Source: JBBRDU01 sp038230335 (lineage in GTDB: Bacteria; Verrucomicrobiota; Verrucomicrobiia; Chthoniobacterales; UBA10450). From it: DNA of 64,000 nt. This document shows, one piece after another, positions 42,840 to 50,780 of the stretch (position 1 is the stretch's first letter; the number at the start of each line of letters is the position of its first letter). The position numbers were made by a program, and so were the translations under genes. A model generated the notes under the pieces. It searched no databases, had not been told where the DNA came from, and saw only the letters and a program-made list of their open reading frames with translations. The DNA lies in NCBI GenBank assembly GCA_038230335.1, contig JBBRNL010000003.1, positions 186,001-250,000 of the forward strand. Reading direction: 5' to 3'.

Positions 42840-42867
42840 AATAAGTCAAAGTCCGATTGGACTTATT
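42840..42867. promoter_or_regulatory. 28-bp dyad, candidate operator 1
   Basis: The arms AATAAGTC and GACTTATT are perfectly complementary and 12 bases apart; the dyad lies 24 bases before the regulator start. A second dyad of equal length and similar arms is at 43638-43665. Both fit the site of a dimeric HTH repressor, here probably the regulator at 42892 acting on itself. Confidence 0.65.
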
Positions 42868-42891
42868 GATCTGCCCGTTTAGGGTGGGAGA

Positions 42892-43521
42892 GTGAAGCAT
42901 ACAGGTTGGCGTAAACGTTTGTTCGACAGCACGCGCGGCCAAATTCTCGAATTACTGCGCACAAAGGAAAGCACCGTTAACGAGCTGGCCGCGGCCTTGC
43001 GCGTGACCGACAACGCGGTGCGGGCGCATCTCCTGAGCCTGGAGCGAGACGGACTGCTTCGGCAATCCGGGGTTCAACAGGGCTTTCGGAAACCTCATGC
43101 GAGGTATGCGCTGACAGAGGGGGCGGAGCAGGTTTTCCCAAAGGCATATGGCCCGCTGCTCGATCTGGTTTTGGCGGTGCTCGCGAGAAAGTTAAGTCGG
43201 AGAGAAATGCGAGCTGGAATGCGCGAGGTAGGCCGAAAATTGGCAGATGGGCACCGCACAGGCCTGGCCGGGAGAACCCGAAGGCAAAGAATCGACGCCG
43301 GCGTGCGAATCCTGAAGGATTTGGGCGGCGCAGCTCGCTTTGACAAAAGCGAAGGCAAACACTTTATCCGCGGTAACGGCTGTCCGCTGGCAGCCGCCAC
43401 CTGTCGTCATCCTGCAGCGTGTCTCATCGCCGAATCACTCCTCACCGAGATCATAGGTGTTCCCGTTGAGGAACATTGTATCCGCGGTGCTACTCCTGCG
43501 TGTTGCTTCGAAATCCCCTGA
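42892..43521 (+). CDS. SufR-like HTH transcriptional regulator with cysteine cluster
   Basis: The 209-residue protein has an N-terminal winged helix (GQILELLRTKESTVNELAAA, RVTDNAVRAHLLSLERDGLL) and a C-terminal sensor part with six cysteines: C164, C171, C177, C196 and C204/C205 (GNGCPLAAATCRHPAACL and EEHCIRGATPACCFEIP). This C-x(n)-C-x(n)-C arrangement is like that of SufR, the iron-sulfur-cluster-containing repressor. It probably senses iron, oxidants or cluster state. It starts at a GTG with GGGAG upstream. Two matching dyads flank the gene. Confidence 0.82.
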   Translation: MKHTGWRKRLFDSTRGQILELLRTKESTVNELAAALRVTDNAVRAHLLSLERDGLLRQSGVQQGFRKPHARYALTEGAEQVFPKAYGPLLDLVLAVLARKLSRREMRAGMREVGRKLADGHRTGLAGRTRRQRIDAGVRILKDLGGAARFDKSEGKHFIRGNGCPLAAATCRHPAACLIAESLLTEIIGVPVEEHCIRGATPACCFEIP

Positions 43522-43637
43522 TCGTCGGGGGAGGGGGGCTGCGAGTCGGCCGGCGCTAACGAGCAAGAGTTTCCTCGAAGACTCCGCTTAGAGCCTTGGA
43601 CCGATTGAATACAGGATGGCCGAAATGCGGTTTGAAC

Positions 43638-43665
43638 AATTAGTCAAGAAAACGATTGACTAATT
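43638..43665. promoter_or_regulatory. 28-bp dyad, candidate operator 2
   Basis: Arms AATTAGTCAA and TTGACTAATT (10 bp, perfect) are separated by eight bases. The layout AAT-W-AGTCAA...TGACT-W-ATT matches dyad 1, with the same total length. It lies 26 bases before the ATG of the membrane-protein gene at 43692, where a repressor would block transcription. Confidence 0.7.
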
Positions 43666-43691
43666 GGCTGCGGGCCGGAAACTACGCTTCT

Positions 43692-44126
43692 ATGAATTCT
43701 ATCCCAGATCCCGCCAGCGCGTTCGCTACCCGAGCTGTGGCAATCGAAAGCGGCACTTCGCCGGCCTACCAGGCGTTCCGCATCCTCCAACTCGGCCTTG
43801 TCGCGGCGCCGATCTTGGCCGGTCTCGACAAGTTCTTCCACCTGCTCGTCAATTGGGACCAGTACGTGCCGGGGATCGTCTCTCGGTTGTCTCCGATCGA
43901 CACACATACGCTGATGCTAGGCGCCGGCGTCATCGAGATCGTTGCCGGCATCGGCGTGGCATGGAAGCCGCGAATCTTTGCTTACGTGGTGGCCGCCTGG
44001 TTGTTGCTCATTATCACCAACCTGCTGCTGATCCCGGGGTACTTTGATGTGGCTCTGCGTGACTTCGGACTCTTCCTGGCCGCCCTCGCGCTGGCCCGCT
44101 TGAGCCGACAATTTTCCCGTCCTTGA
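43692..44126 (+). CDS. DoxX-like small membrane protein
   Basis: The 144-residue protein has four hydrophobic segments: FRILQLGLVAAPILAGLDKF, LMLGAGVIEIVAGIGVAW, FAYVVAAWLLLIITNLLLIP and FGLFLAALALARL. The pattern resembles the DoxX-type family of four-helix membrane proteins often regulated by redox state. The start is the ATG at 43692. It lies directly behind dyad 2, so it is the most likely target of the SufR-like regulator. The transaldolase gene follows 11 bases later. Confidence 0.7.
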   Translation: MNSIPDPASAFATRAVAIESGTSPAYQAFRILQLGLVAAPILAGLDKFFHLLVNWDQYVPGIVSRLSPIDTHTLMLGAGVIEIVAGIGVAWKPRIFAYVVAAWLLLIITNLLLIPGYFDVALRDFGLFLAALALARLSRQFSRP

Positions 44127-44137
44127 TCTCCCGGCCG

Positions 44138-45097
44138 ATGAATCAACTCGAACAGATCAAGCAGGTCACAACGGTAGTCGGTGACACGGCTGACCTCGAC
44201 AGCATTCGCGCGTTCAAGCCGCAGGATGCCACGACCAATCCCAGTTTGGTTTACGCGGCGACGCAGAAGGAAAGTTACCAGCACTTTCTCGAAGAAGTGT
44301 TGCTTGATCGGAAAAATTCAGGACTCTGGGGCAGAGCGCAGATGGAGGACATCGTCGATCGCCTTCTGGTGCGCTTCGGTTGCGCCTTGCTCGAAATAGT
44401 GCCCGGTCGGGTCTCGACCGAGACGGACCCCCGTTTCTCATTCGACGTGCAGGGAGCAATTGAGAAAGCGCACCGGCTGGTAAACCTGTACGAGGAACAG
44501 GGAATCGGGCGCGAGCGCGTGCTTATCAAAATTGCTTCCACCTGGGAAGGCATCCAGGCGGCGGAACAATTGCAAAGAGAGGGCATCAAATGCAATATGA
44601 CGCTGCTCTTTTCACTCGCGCAGGCGGTCCGAGCGGCCGAGGCAAAGGTGCAACTGATCTCGCCGTTCGTCGGTCGAATTTACGATTGGTTCAAGGCGGC
44701 CAACCATCGCGATTATTCGGGCGCACAAGACCCGGGTGTGCAGTCGGTCAAAGAAATTTACTCTTATTACAAGCACTTCGGTTACGAAACAGAGGTGATG
44801 GGCGCCAGTTTTCGCAATGTGGGCCAGATCGTTGAGCTCGCTGGGTGCGATCTGCTCACAATTAGTCCCGAACTGATGAAGCAGCTTTCCGAAACGCACG
44901 ATCCGGTCGAGCGAAAACTGGCGCCGGATAAGGCGAAGGAAATTGAGGTGGAAAGGCTGGAGCTCGACGAGAAGAAGTTCCGCTACCTCATGAACGAAGA
45001 CGCGATGGCGACGGAGAAAACAGCCGAGGGCATTCGGAAATTCGCGGCTGACATTGCGAAGCTAGAGAAACTGGTCGCCACGCGACTCAATTGCTAG
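44138..45097 (+). CDS. tal: Transaldolase
   Basis: The 319-residue enzyme transfers a dihydroxyacetone unit between sugar phosphates in the pentose phosphate pathway. It has FKPQDATTNPSLVYAA near the N-terminus, the Schiff-base lysine K131 in RVLIKIASTWEG, CNMTLLFSLAQAVRAAEAKV, ISPFVGRIYDWFK and EVMGASFRNVGQIVEL. The ATG at 44138 gives the normal length; a TTG at 44123 is less likely. It is close behind the DoxX-like gene and may share its transcription. Confidence 0.96.
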   Translation: MNQLEQIKQVTTVVGDTADLDSIRAFKPQDATTNPSLVYAATQKESYQHFLEEVLLDRKNSGLWGRAQMEDIVDRLLVRFGCALLEIVPGRVSTETDPRFSFDVQGAIEKAHRLVNLYEEQGIGRERVLIKIASTWEGIQAAEQLQREGIKCNMTLLFSLAQAVRAAEAKVQLISPFVGRIYDWFKAANHRDYSGAQDPGVQSVKEIYSYYKHFGYETEVMGASFRNVGQIVELAGCDLLTISPELMKQLSETHDPVERKLAPDKAKEIEVERLELDEKKFRYLMNEDAMATEKTAEGIRKFAADIAKLEKLVATRLNC

Positions 45098-45156
45098 TTC
45101 CGCAAACTTGGCCAGGCGGCGAGGATCGTTTTTTCAAGTGAGAGGTTCAAGGAGTT

Positions 45157-45339
45157 CTACTGCCCGGGTTTACTGGCGGGCGGCGGACTCGTCTTGAAAA
45201 ATTCAGCCTGACGTTTGGCCGTTTCCTGTTCCTCCTGCTGTTCCCGCGTTTGTTGCTCCGGACTGGGGCCATTACTACAGCCGCCCAGGATCGAAGTGAT
45301 GATCGTCCCCATGACCAGAAAAAGTGAAAGTGTTTTCAT
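45157..45339 (-). CDS. Small lipoprotein, 60 aa
   Basis: The protein begins MKTLSLFLVMGTIITSILGG followed by the lipidated cysteine (lipobox ILGGC). The mature part is Gln/Glu-rich helix (EQQTREQQEEQETAKRQAEF) with a Pro-rich end. It is probably a small envelope lipoprotein of unknown role. No clear operon partner: it is downstream of the DAHP synthase gene on the same strand in reverse order. Confidence 0.65.
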   Translation of the reverse strand: MKTLSLFLVMGTIITSILGGCSNGPSPEQQTREQQEEQETAKRQAEFFKTSPPPASKPGQ

Positions 45340-45423
45340 AAGTGAAAGCTTAGAGAACCGGACGCTACAGCAGGAATCTGTCCGGCGCGATCACGAGCCT
45401 GTCTCTTTTTAGCAACCCAAGGA

Positions 45424-46554
45424 TTACGTCGCGTGCGGTTGAGATGGGTAACGTGCAGCCAACGCGACACGTTGCAGATAGGCCGCACGCGAGATGTTTA
45501 TATCCTCCAGGAAATGCGGCAACTCCGCGAGCGTGAGCGCCTGAGGCCCATCGACGAGAGCCTGCGCCGGCGCGGGATGGAAATCGGCCAGAATCATATT
45601 GGCGCCCGCTATGACGCCTTGCGCGGTGGCATGCTTGATATCAAGAATCCCTTCCGGACCAACGCTGCGCGAACCGACGGCGTGGGAAGGATCGATGCAG
45701 ACCGGCATGCGCGTTAGGCGTTTCACTACGGGCACGTGCGCAAAATCAACGAAGTTGCGGTGCGGATCCCCCATGTTTGTCTTGATGCCGCGCAATCCAA
45801 AAACGACTTTGCGGTTGCCTTCGCTGGCCAGGTATTCCGCCGCGTGTAGAGATTCAGTGAGCGTGATCCCGAAACCGCGCTTAATCAAAACGGGAAACTC
45901 CTGCTGGCGCCCGACCAGCTTCAGCAATTCAAAATTCTGCGTGTTGCGCGTCCCGATTTGCAGCATCACGCCGGTGGCATGGCCGGTCCGGCGCAACGCT
46001 TCATTTATTTCGTCGATGTGGGATTCATGGGTCACTTCCATCGCCACGACTTTGATCCCATATTGGCCCGCCAGTTCGAAAACATAGGAGAGGCATTCTT
46101 TTCCGTGACCCTGAAAGGAGTAGGCGCTGGTGCGCGGTTTATATGCTCCCATGCGCGTGCATTCCTGTCCGTTCTCTCGCAATGCTTTCATCATGGCTTC
46201 GACATGCTCGCGCGTGTCTACCGCGCACAAACCGGCAAAGACATGCAGGGTGTCCTGGCCAAAGCGCAGGCCCTGATATTCAAAATGCGAAGGACGATCG
46301 TCGTCGCGGTGCCGGCCGAGCACGCGATATTCTTCCGACACCCGAACCGCTCGATCGACCCCGGGGAGCATGCGCACTTCTTCGAGAGGGATCGCTGAAG
46401 TATTTCCGATTAGATAAATCTCGGTGAGCGATCGCTCGATTCCCTGTTCTCGATGAACACGGGTCTTAATGTTGGGCAGGCGGGAGAGATGGTCCATCAG
46501 TTGCCGATACGTCTCGCTCTCGGGTTCGATGTTCGGCGTCAGGATCAGGATCAT
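45424..46554 (-). CDS. aroF: 3-deoxy-7-phosphoheptulonate synthase (DAHP synthase, type I-beta)
   Basis: The 376-residue enzyme condenses phosphoenolpyruvate and erythrose-4-phosphate, the first step to aromatic amino acids. The N-terminal 90 residues form a regulatory ferredoxin-like domain (ILTPNIEPESETYRQLMDHL). The barrel follows with FAGLCAVDTREHVEAMMKAL, RMGAYKPRTSAYSFQG, VLLQ-like MLQIGTRNTQNFELLKLVGR, VLIKRGFGITLTESLHAAEY and CIDPSHAVGSRSVGP. FAGLCAVD and GAYKPRTSAYSFQG place it in the I-beta group. Its occurrence inside the tryptophan-degradation region is notable. Confidence 0.94.
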   Translation of the reverse strand: MILILTPNIEPESETYRQLMDHLSRLPNIKTRVHREQGIERSLTEIYLIGNTSAIPLEEVRMLPGVDRAVRVSEEYRVLGRHRDDDRPSHFEYQGLRFGQDTLHVFAGLCAVDTREHVEAMMKALRENGQECTRMGAYKPRTSAYSFQGHGKECLSYVFELAGQYGIKVVAMEVTHESHIDEINEALRRTGHATGVMLQIGTRNTQNFELLKLVGRQQEFPVLIKRGFGITLTESLHAAEYLASEGNRKVVFGLRGIKTNMGDPHRNFVDFAHVPVVKRLTRMPVCIDPSHAVGSRSVGPEGILDIKHATAQGVIAGANMILADFHPAPAQALVDGPQALTLAELPHFLEDINISRAAYLQRVALAARYPSQPHAT

Positions 46555-46703
46555 CCACTGTTAGCTTAGCAAAATTCAGCCGTGAATGACACGGATAACG
46601 CGACCTATGACCCTGGCGGTCCCTGCGCGAGAGAAGCCTCCCCCCGGTTCCATCCCAAACCGATTCCTTTTCCTGCTTTCCTGTATTCCTGATTGATTGA
46701 TGG

Positions 46704-48044
46704 TTGAGCGTGGAAAAGTTCGTTCTTATCGGCAGCGGTCTGGCCGGGGGGGTACTCGCCGGCTATCTGGGCCGGCGTGGACACGTGGTAAACCTGTTCG
46801 AACGCCGGGCCGATCCGCGCGTGGGTAATTTCGTGGGAGGTCGTTCCATTAATCTCGCTCTCTCTACTCGAGGAATTCATGCGCTCGAACAGCTCGGCAT
46901 CGCGGACGAAGTCTTGCGCCATGCCATTCCGATGCGTGGCCGAATGATCCATGATAAATCGGGCGACTTGCATTTCGCTCCTTACGATCGGGACCCTAAC
47001 AAGTATATTAACTCGATCGGACGGGCGTCGCTGAATACCGCCGTGATCGAGGCGGCGCAGCGCTATCCGAACGTAAGAGTCACGTTTAATCACAAATGCA
47101 CCGGGGTCGATCTTGAATCGGCCACCGCGCAACTCGTCCATACCGAAACGGATGAAACGATGCAGTCCGCTGGTGACGCTGTCATCGGAGTCGACGGCGC
47201 GTTCTCGGCCGTGCGCCAATCAATGCAAGATCGGTTGGCGAATTTTGAGTACAACGAAAGCTATCTCGCCCACGGCTACAAGGAACTAACCATTCCGCCG
47301 GCGGCGGACGGTCGATGGAAAATGGAAAAGGAAGCACTCCACATCTGGCCGCGAAAAAGTTTTATGATGATTGCGCTGCCCAACCCGGACGGTTCGTTCA
47401 CCTGCACGCTCTTCTGGGAATTCAAAGGCGCTCGCAGCTTCGAATCAACCAAGACCGACGACGATGTCCGTCGTTTCTTTGACGAAGAATTCCCTGACGC
47501 CGTCCCGCTCATGCCGGAGCTACTTCAGGATTTCAACGAGAATCCGACTGGTTCGCTGGTCACCATCCGCTGCGCGCCCTGGCACTTCAAAGACAAGGTG
47601 GCACTCGTCGGCGATGCGGCCCATGCGGTAGTGCCGTTCTACGGCCAGGGGATGAACGCAGCCTTCGAAGATTGCGTGGTGCTGGATGAATGCCTGGCCG
47701 AATTTCCGGATAAAAGGGAGCGCGCCTTCACCGAATATTTTGAGCGCCGTAAAGTGAACGCCGATGCTTTGGCTGATCTGGCCGTCGAAAATTTTATTGA
47801 GATGCGCGACCGAACCGCGTCACCCATCTTTCGCGCGAAGAAGAAACTCGACCATCTGCTCGAGGGGGTGCTCCCCGGCGTATATTTGCCGCTCTACACG
47901 ATGATATCCTTCACGCGCATTCCCTACGCCGCGGCCGCCCGGCGCGCCCGCCGTCAGGATCGCATCGTTTACGCCAGCCTGGCGGCGGCGGGAATCATAG
48001 TGATTGCGATATCCATCCTGCTTGGTTGCTCGATGGGCGGTTGA
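46704..48044 (+). CDS. kmo: Kynurenine 3-monooxygenase
   Basis: The 446-residue flavoprotein hydroxylates kynurenine at C3 using NADPH and O2. It has VLIGSGLAGGVLAGYLGRRG (FAD GxGxxG), VGNFVGGRSINLALSTRGIH (a typical KMO stretch), IGVDGAFSAVRQSM and the second FAD motif VALVGDAAHAVVPFYGQGMN. A C-terminal hydrophobic helix (YASLAAAGIIVIAISILLG) suggests membrane attachment as in eukaryotic KMO. The start is a TTG at 46704 or the GTG at 46710. It is divergent from DAHP synthase. Confidence 0.95.
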   Translation: MSVEKFVLIGSGLAGGVLAGYLGRRGHVVNLFERRADPRVGNFVGGRSINLALSTRGIHALEQLGIADEVLRHAIPMRGRMIHDKSGDLHFAPYDRDPNKYINSIGRASLNTAVIEAAQRYPNVRVTFNHKCTGVDLESATAQLVHTETDETMQSAGDAVIGVDGAFSAVRQSMQDRLANFEYNESYLAHGYKELTIPPAADGRWKMEKEALHIWPRKSFMMIALPNPDGSFTCTLFWEFKGARSFESTKTDDDVRRFFDEEFPDAVPLMPELLQDFNENPTGSLVTIRCAPWHFKDKVALVGDAAHAVVPFYGQGMNAAFEDCVVLDECLAEFPDKRERAFTEYFERRKVNADALADLAVENFIEMRDRTASPIFRAKKKLDHLLEGVLPGVYLPLYTMISFTRIPYAAAARRARRQDRIVYASLAAAGIIVIAISILLGCSMGG

Positions 48045-48058
48045 AGCGAGGGAGCACT

Positions 48059-48796
48059 TTATCTGGAGCGCTGACGGGCATCGAAAAATCGCGGCACTTC
48101 ATGGCGCACGTCGAGAAGCGCAGGCGCGGTGAAGTTGTGTCCTTCGTTCGCATAGAAATGCGTTGCCACATCCCCTTTTTTGCGACGCAGTTCTGTCAGC
48201 AACGGCTTGGCATATTTTTCGGCCGGGACGCGTTGGTCGATCGCGCCGTGAATAATTAGGACCGGCGGCATGTGCCCAATGCGCCCTTTTTGATTATTCC
48301 AAATACCGCCGGCGTGTTCCGCTACGGCGGCCACACTGCGATTATCAGAAGCGGCGGCGACCGCCAAAAAAGCACCGAGCGAGTATCCATAGACATAGAC
48401 CGCGCGGCCGTGTGCGTGAGTCAACCGCGCGTGCTCGATTCCCTTGCGCACCGTATCGAGCCATACCGCGAAGTTCTGTTGCATGTTGTTGTCACGTCCA
48501 AACAACGTCCCCGTTCGATCGAAGTAATGGATCAGAGAGACGTCGTATCCGTCTTCCGCCAGGGCGCGCGCGACGCGACGCATCTTTGGACCGTCGAAGA
48601 GCACCCCACCTGCGCCGTACAGCACCACCGCGGCGCCTTTCACAGATGCGTCTCCCGGCCGCGCAAAATTCTCGATCTCGATGCTGCGTCCACCCGCGTC
48701 GTAGGAGTCCCGTGTAACACGCAAGGGAATGGAGGCCGCCCGGGCCGTCGCGATAAAAAGACCCAGAATCAAAATCGCGCCAGCTCGCATGTTCAT
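48059..48796 (-). CDS. Secreted alpha/beta hydrolase (dienelactone hydrolase type)
   Basis: From the ATG at 48796 the 245-residue protein has a signal peptide (MRAGAILILGLFIATARA). The triad can be placed: nucleophile Ser in YGYSLGAFLAV, Asp in HGAIDQRVP and His in NEGHNFTAP. It resembles dienelactone-hydrolase-like esterases. It lies convergent with kmo and directly before kynureninase 2. Because no classical formamidase is present, it might hydrolyse N-formylkynurenine, but the signal peptide speaks against that cytoplasmic role. Confidence 0.82.
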   Translation of the reverse strand: MNMRAGAILILGLFIATARAASIPLRVTRDSYDAGGRSIEIENFARPGDASVKGAAVVLYGAGGVLFDGPKMRRVARALAEDGYDVSLIHYFDRTGTLFGRDNNMQQNFAVWLDTVRKGIEHARLTHAHGRAVYVYGYSLGAFLAVAAASDNRSVAAVAEHAGGIWNNQKGRIGHMPPVLIIHGAIDQRVPAEKYAKPLLTELRRKKGDVATHFYANEGHNFTAPALLDVRHEVPRFFDARQRSR

Positions 48797-48901
48797 CGAA
48801 GAGAGTCCACGCGACTGGACGGCAATACAACCGCTGCCCATATTCTGAATTGAGAACTCCTCGGCATGACGATCCTTACGTTACGAACCTGATCTCTGAT
48901 C

Positions 48902-50194
48902 ATGACGCATCCCTTATCACGTGAGGCCGCGGCACAGCTCGATGCGGCTGACCCGCTGGCCAAATTTCGGGAGAGGTTCTTTTGCCCGGATGGGCAGATT
49001 TATCTCGATGGTAATTCGCTCGGCCTGCTCTCGCGCGACGCTGAACGCACTCTTCTCGAGGTGCTGGACAATTGGAAGACAGGCGGAATCGGTGGCTGGC
49101 TGGAGGGAGACTCGCCCTGGTTCACCATGGCCGAAGCGCTCGCCGCGCGCGTCGCCCGGTTGGTTGGTGCGGAAGCGGACGAAGTGGCGATTGCCAATTC
49201 GATGACGATCAATCTGCACCAGTTGCTCTCCACTCTCTACCAACCACAGGCGCGAAGAACCAAGGTGCTGATCGACGCGCACAGTTTCCCGACGGATCGG
49301 TATGCGTTGCGCAGTCATCTGCGGCTGCGCGGCCTTGATCCCGATAAACAAATCGTCATCGCGCCGGCGGGCGACTCGCGCTTTCTCGATGAGAGAGAAA
49401 TTGAAAAGGCACTGACCAATCCGGAACTGCAAATGGCGCTGTTCCCATCGGTCGTTTACACGACGGGTCAGCTTCTGGATCTGGAACGGCTCAGCCGCGC
49501 CGCGCAAAAGAATGGCGTGATCATCGGCATCGACATGTCGCATTCGGTCGGCGTAATGCCGCACGCGCTCGACGATTGGGGCGTGGATTTCGCTGGGTGG
49601 GGCCATTACAAATGGCTCAACGCCGGCCCGGGCGCGGTGGCCGGGCTTTATTTGAACCGCCGCCATTTCGCGGAGAATGGCATGGTGGACGCCGGCATGG
49701 CGGGTTGGTGGAGCGTCCATAAGGAAAGCATGTTTCAAATGTCGGATGAGTTTTTTCCTGGCCTCGGTGCCTCGGCTCTACAAATCGGGACGCCTGCTGT
49801 TTTGAGCATGGCGCCGCTCGATGGCGCTCTTATTCCCATTGAAGAAGCGGGATTGGAGCGGATTCGCGCCAAATCTCTCGCTCTGACCGATTTCCTGATG
49901 TGCTCGGTTGATTTGGAACTGGGAGAGCTTGGGTTCCGCATCGGCACACCGAGAGAGCCGGAGCGGCGCGGTGGACATGTCTCGCTCGTTCACGAGCATG
50001 CGCAAGCGATGTGTCTGGCCTTGCGCGCGCGGGGAATTATTCCCGATTTTCGCAAGCCCGATGTCATCCGCCTCGCACCCTCGCCGCTCTACAACACCTT
50101 CACGGAGATTTGGGATGCCCTGCAAAGTATGAAGGACCTCGCCACCACTGGTGCCTATGCGGAATTCGAAGCCGTGTCCGCTTTGGTCACTTAG
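48902..50194 (+). CDS. kynU: Kynureninase (copy 2)
   Basis: The 430-residue protein is a second kynureninase, with IYLDGNSLGLLSRDAERTLL, NSMTINLHQLLSTLYQPQ, IGIDMSHSVGVMPHALDDWG, the PLP lysine K237 in GHYKWLNAGPGA, and VSLVHEHAQAMCLALRARGI plus APSPLYNTFTEIW at the end. It is clearly related to but different from copy 1; GHYKWLNAGPG instead of CSYKYLNAGPG is the form I know from typical bacterial KynU. Two copies may act on kynurenine versus 3-hydroxykynurenine. It is followed by a DUF5069-like and a Rieske gene. Confidence 0.95.
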   Translation: MTHPLSREAAAQLDAADPLAKFRERFFCPDGQIYLDGNSLGLLSRDAERTLLEVLDNWKTGGIGGWLEGDSPWFTMAEALAARVARLVGAEADEVAIANSMTINLHQLLSTLYQPQARRTKVLIDAHSFPTDRYALRSHLRLRGLDPDKQIVIAPAGDSRFLDEREIEKALTNPELQMALFPSVVYTTGQLLDLERLSRAAQKNGVIIGIDMSHSVGVMPHALDDWGVDFAGWGHYKWLNAGPGAVAGLYLNRRHFAENGMVDAGMAGWWSVHKESMFQMSDEFFPGLGASALQIGTPAVLSMAPLDGALIPIEEAGLERIRAKSLALTDFLMCSVDLELGELGFRIGTPREPERRGGHVSLVHEHAQAMCLALRARGIIPDFRKPDVIRLAPSPLYNTFTEIWDALQSMKDLATTGAYAEFEAVSALVT

Positions 50195-50317
50195 GATTTT
50201 GATTGAATTCAATTGTCTCGAATCCTCCCGCTCGTTACCCTTCGCCAGAATCGCATCTTCCTCGCCTTCGTTGACTTCGCGGGGATGAACCAAACCGTAA
50301 ACATCGAAAGAATCACT

Positions 50318-50761
50318 ATGACCGACACCTACGTCCCACTCATCAGCTCCGGCACGGCCGGGCCGCTCGGCGTTTTGCACCTCCCGCGCCTCTGGCAGAA
50401 AGTCTCTCTGGAGGCGGCGGGGAAACTCGCGGCCGGCTATCCCGGCATGGGCAAAGGCTACGATTCGATGACCTGTGCGGCCCTTGGGCTCAATGAACAG
50501 GCGGTGCAGGATTATATCAAACAGAGCAAGCCGACCTATCCCGAATTTGAAGCGTGGGTAACGAAAAACGCCAAGTCGCTCACGCCGGAGGCGGTGGAGG
50601 AGCATAACGCTGCGGTGCGCGGGTATAACCATGATGACACCACGCGTCAGAATATTTTGAGCGCGAATGGAATAAGCGACGACGCTGCCGCGGCGAAGGA
50701 CGCGGTAAACCTGAACAATCTGGACGACTGGTATGAGTTCCACCAGGCGGTCTTGAAGTAG
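50318..50761 (+). CDS. DUF5069-like small protein
   Basis: From the ATG at 50318 the protein is 147 residues. LGVLHLPRLWQKVSLEAAGK, YPGMGKGYDSMTCAALGLNE and YPEFEAWVTKNAKSLTPEAV show the general pattern of the DUF5069 family, known mainly from Verrucomicrobiota and related phyla. No catalytic residues are known for it. The gene lies between kynureninase 2 and the Rieske oxygenase on the same strand with 20 bases to the latter. An earlier ATG at 50285 is possible. Confidence 0.6.
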   Translation: MTDTYVPLISSGTAGPLGVLHLPRLWQKVSLEAAGKLAAGYPGMGKGYDSMTCAALGLNEQAVQDYIKQSKPTYPEFEAWVTKNAKSLTPEAVEEHNAAVRGYNHDDTTRQNILSANGISDDAAAAKDAVNLNNLDDWYEFHQAVLK

Positions 50762-50780
50762 GGAATCGAGGGCCCGCGGA

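Noticed and set aside
43516..43540. GC-rich hairpin after the SufR-like gene (CCCCTGATCGTCGGGG) as terminator
   Set aside because: No T-run follows and the stem is short, so it is not convincing as an intrinsic terminator.
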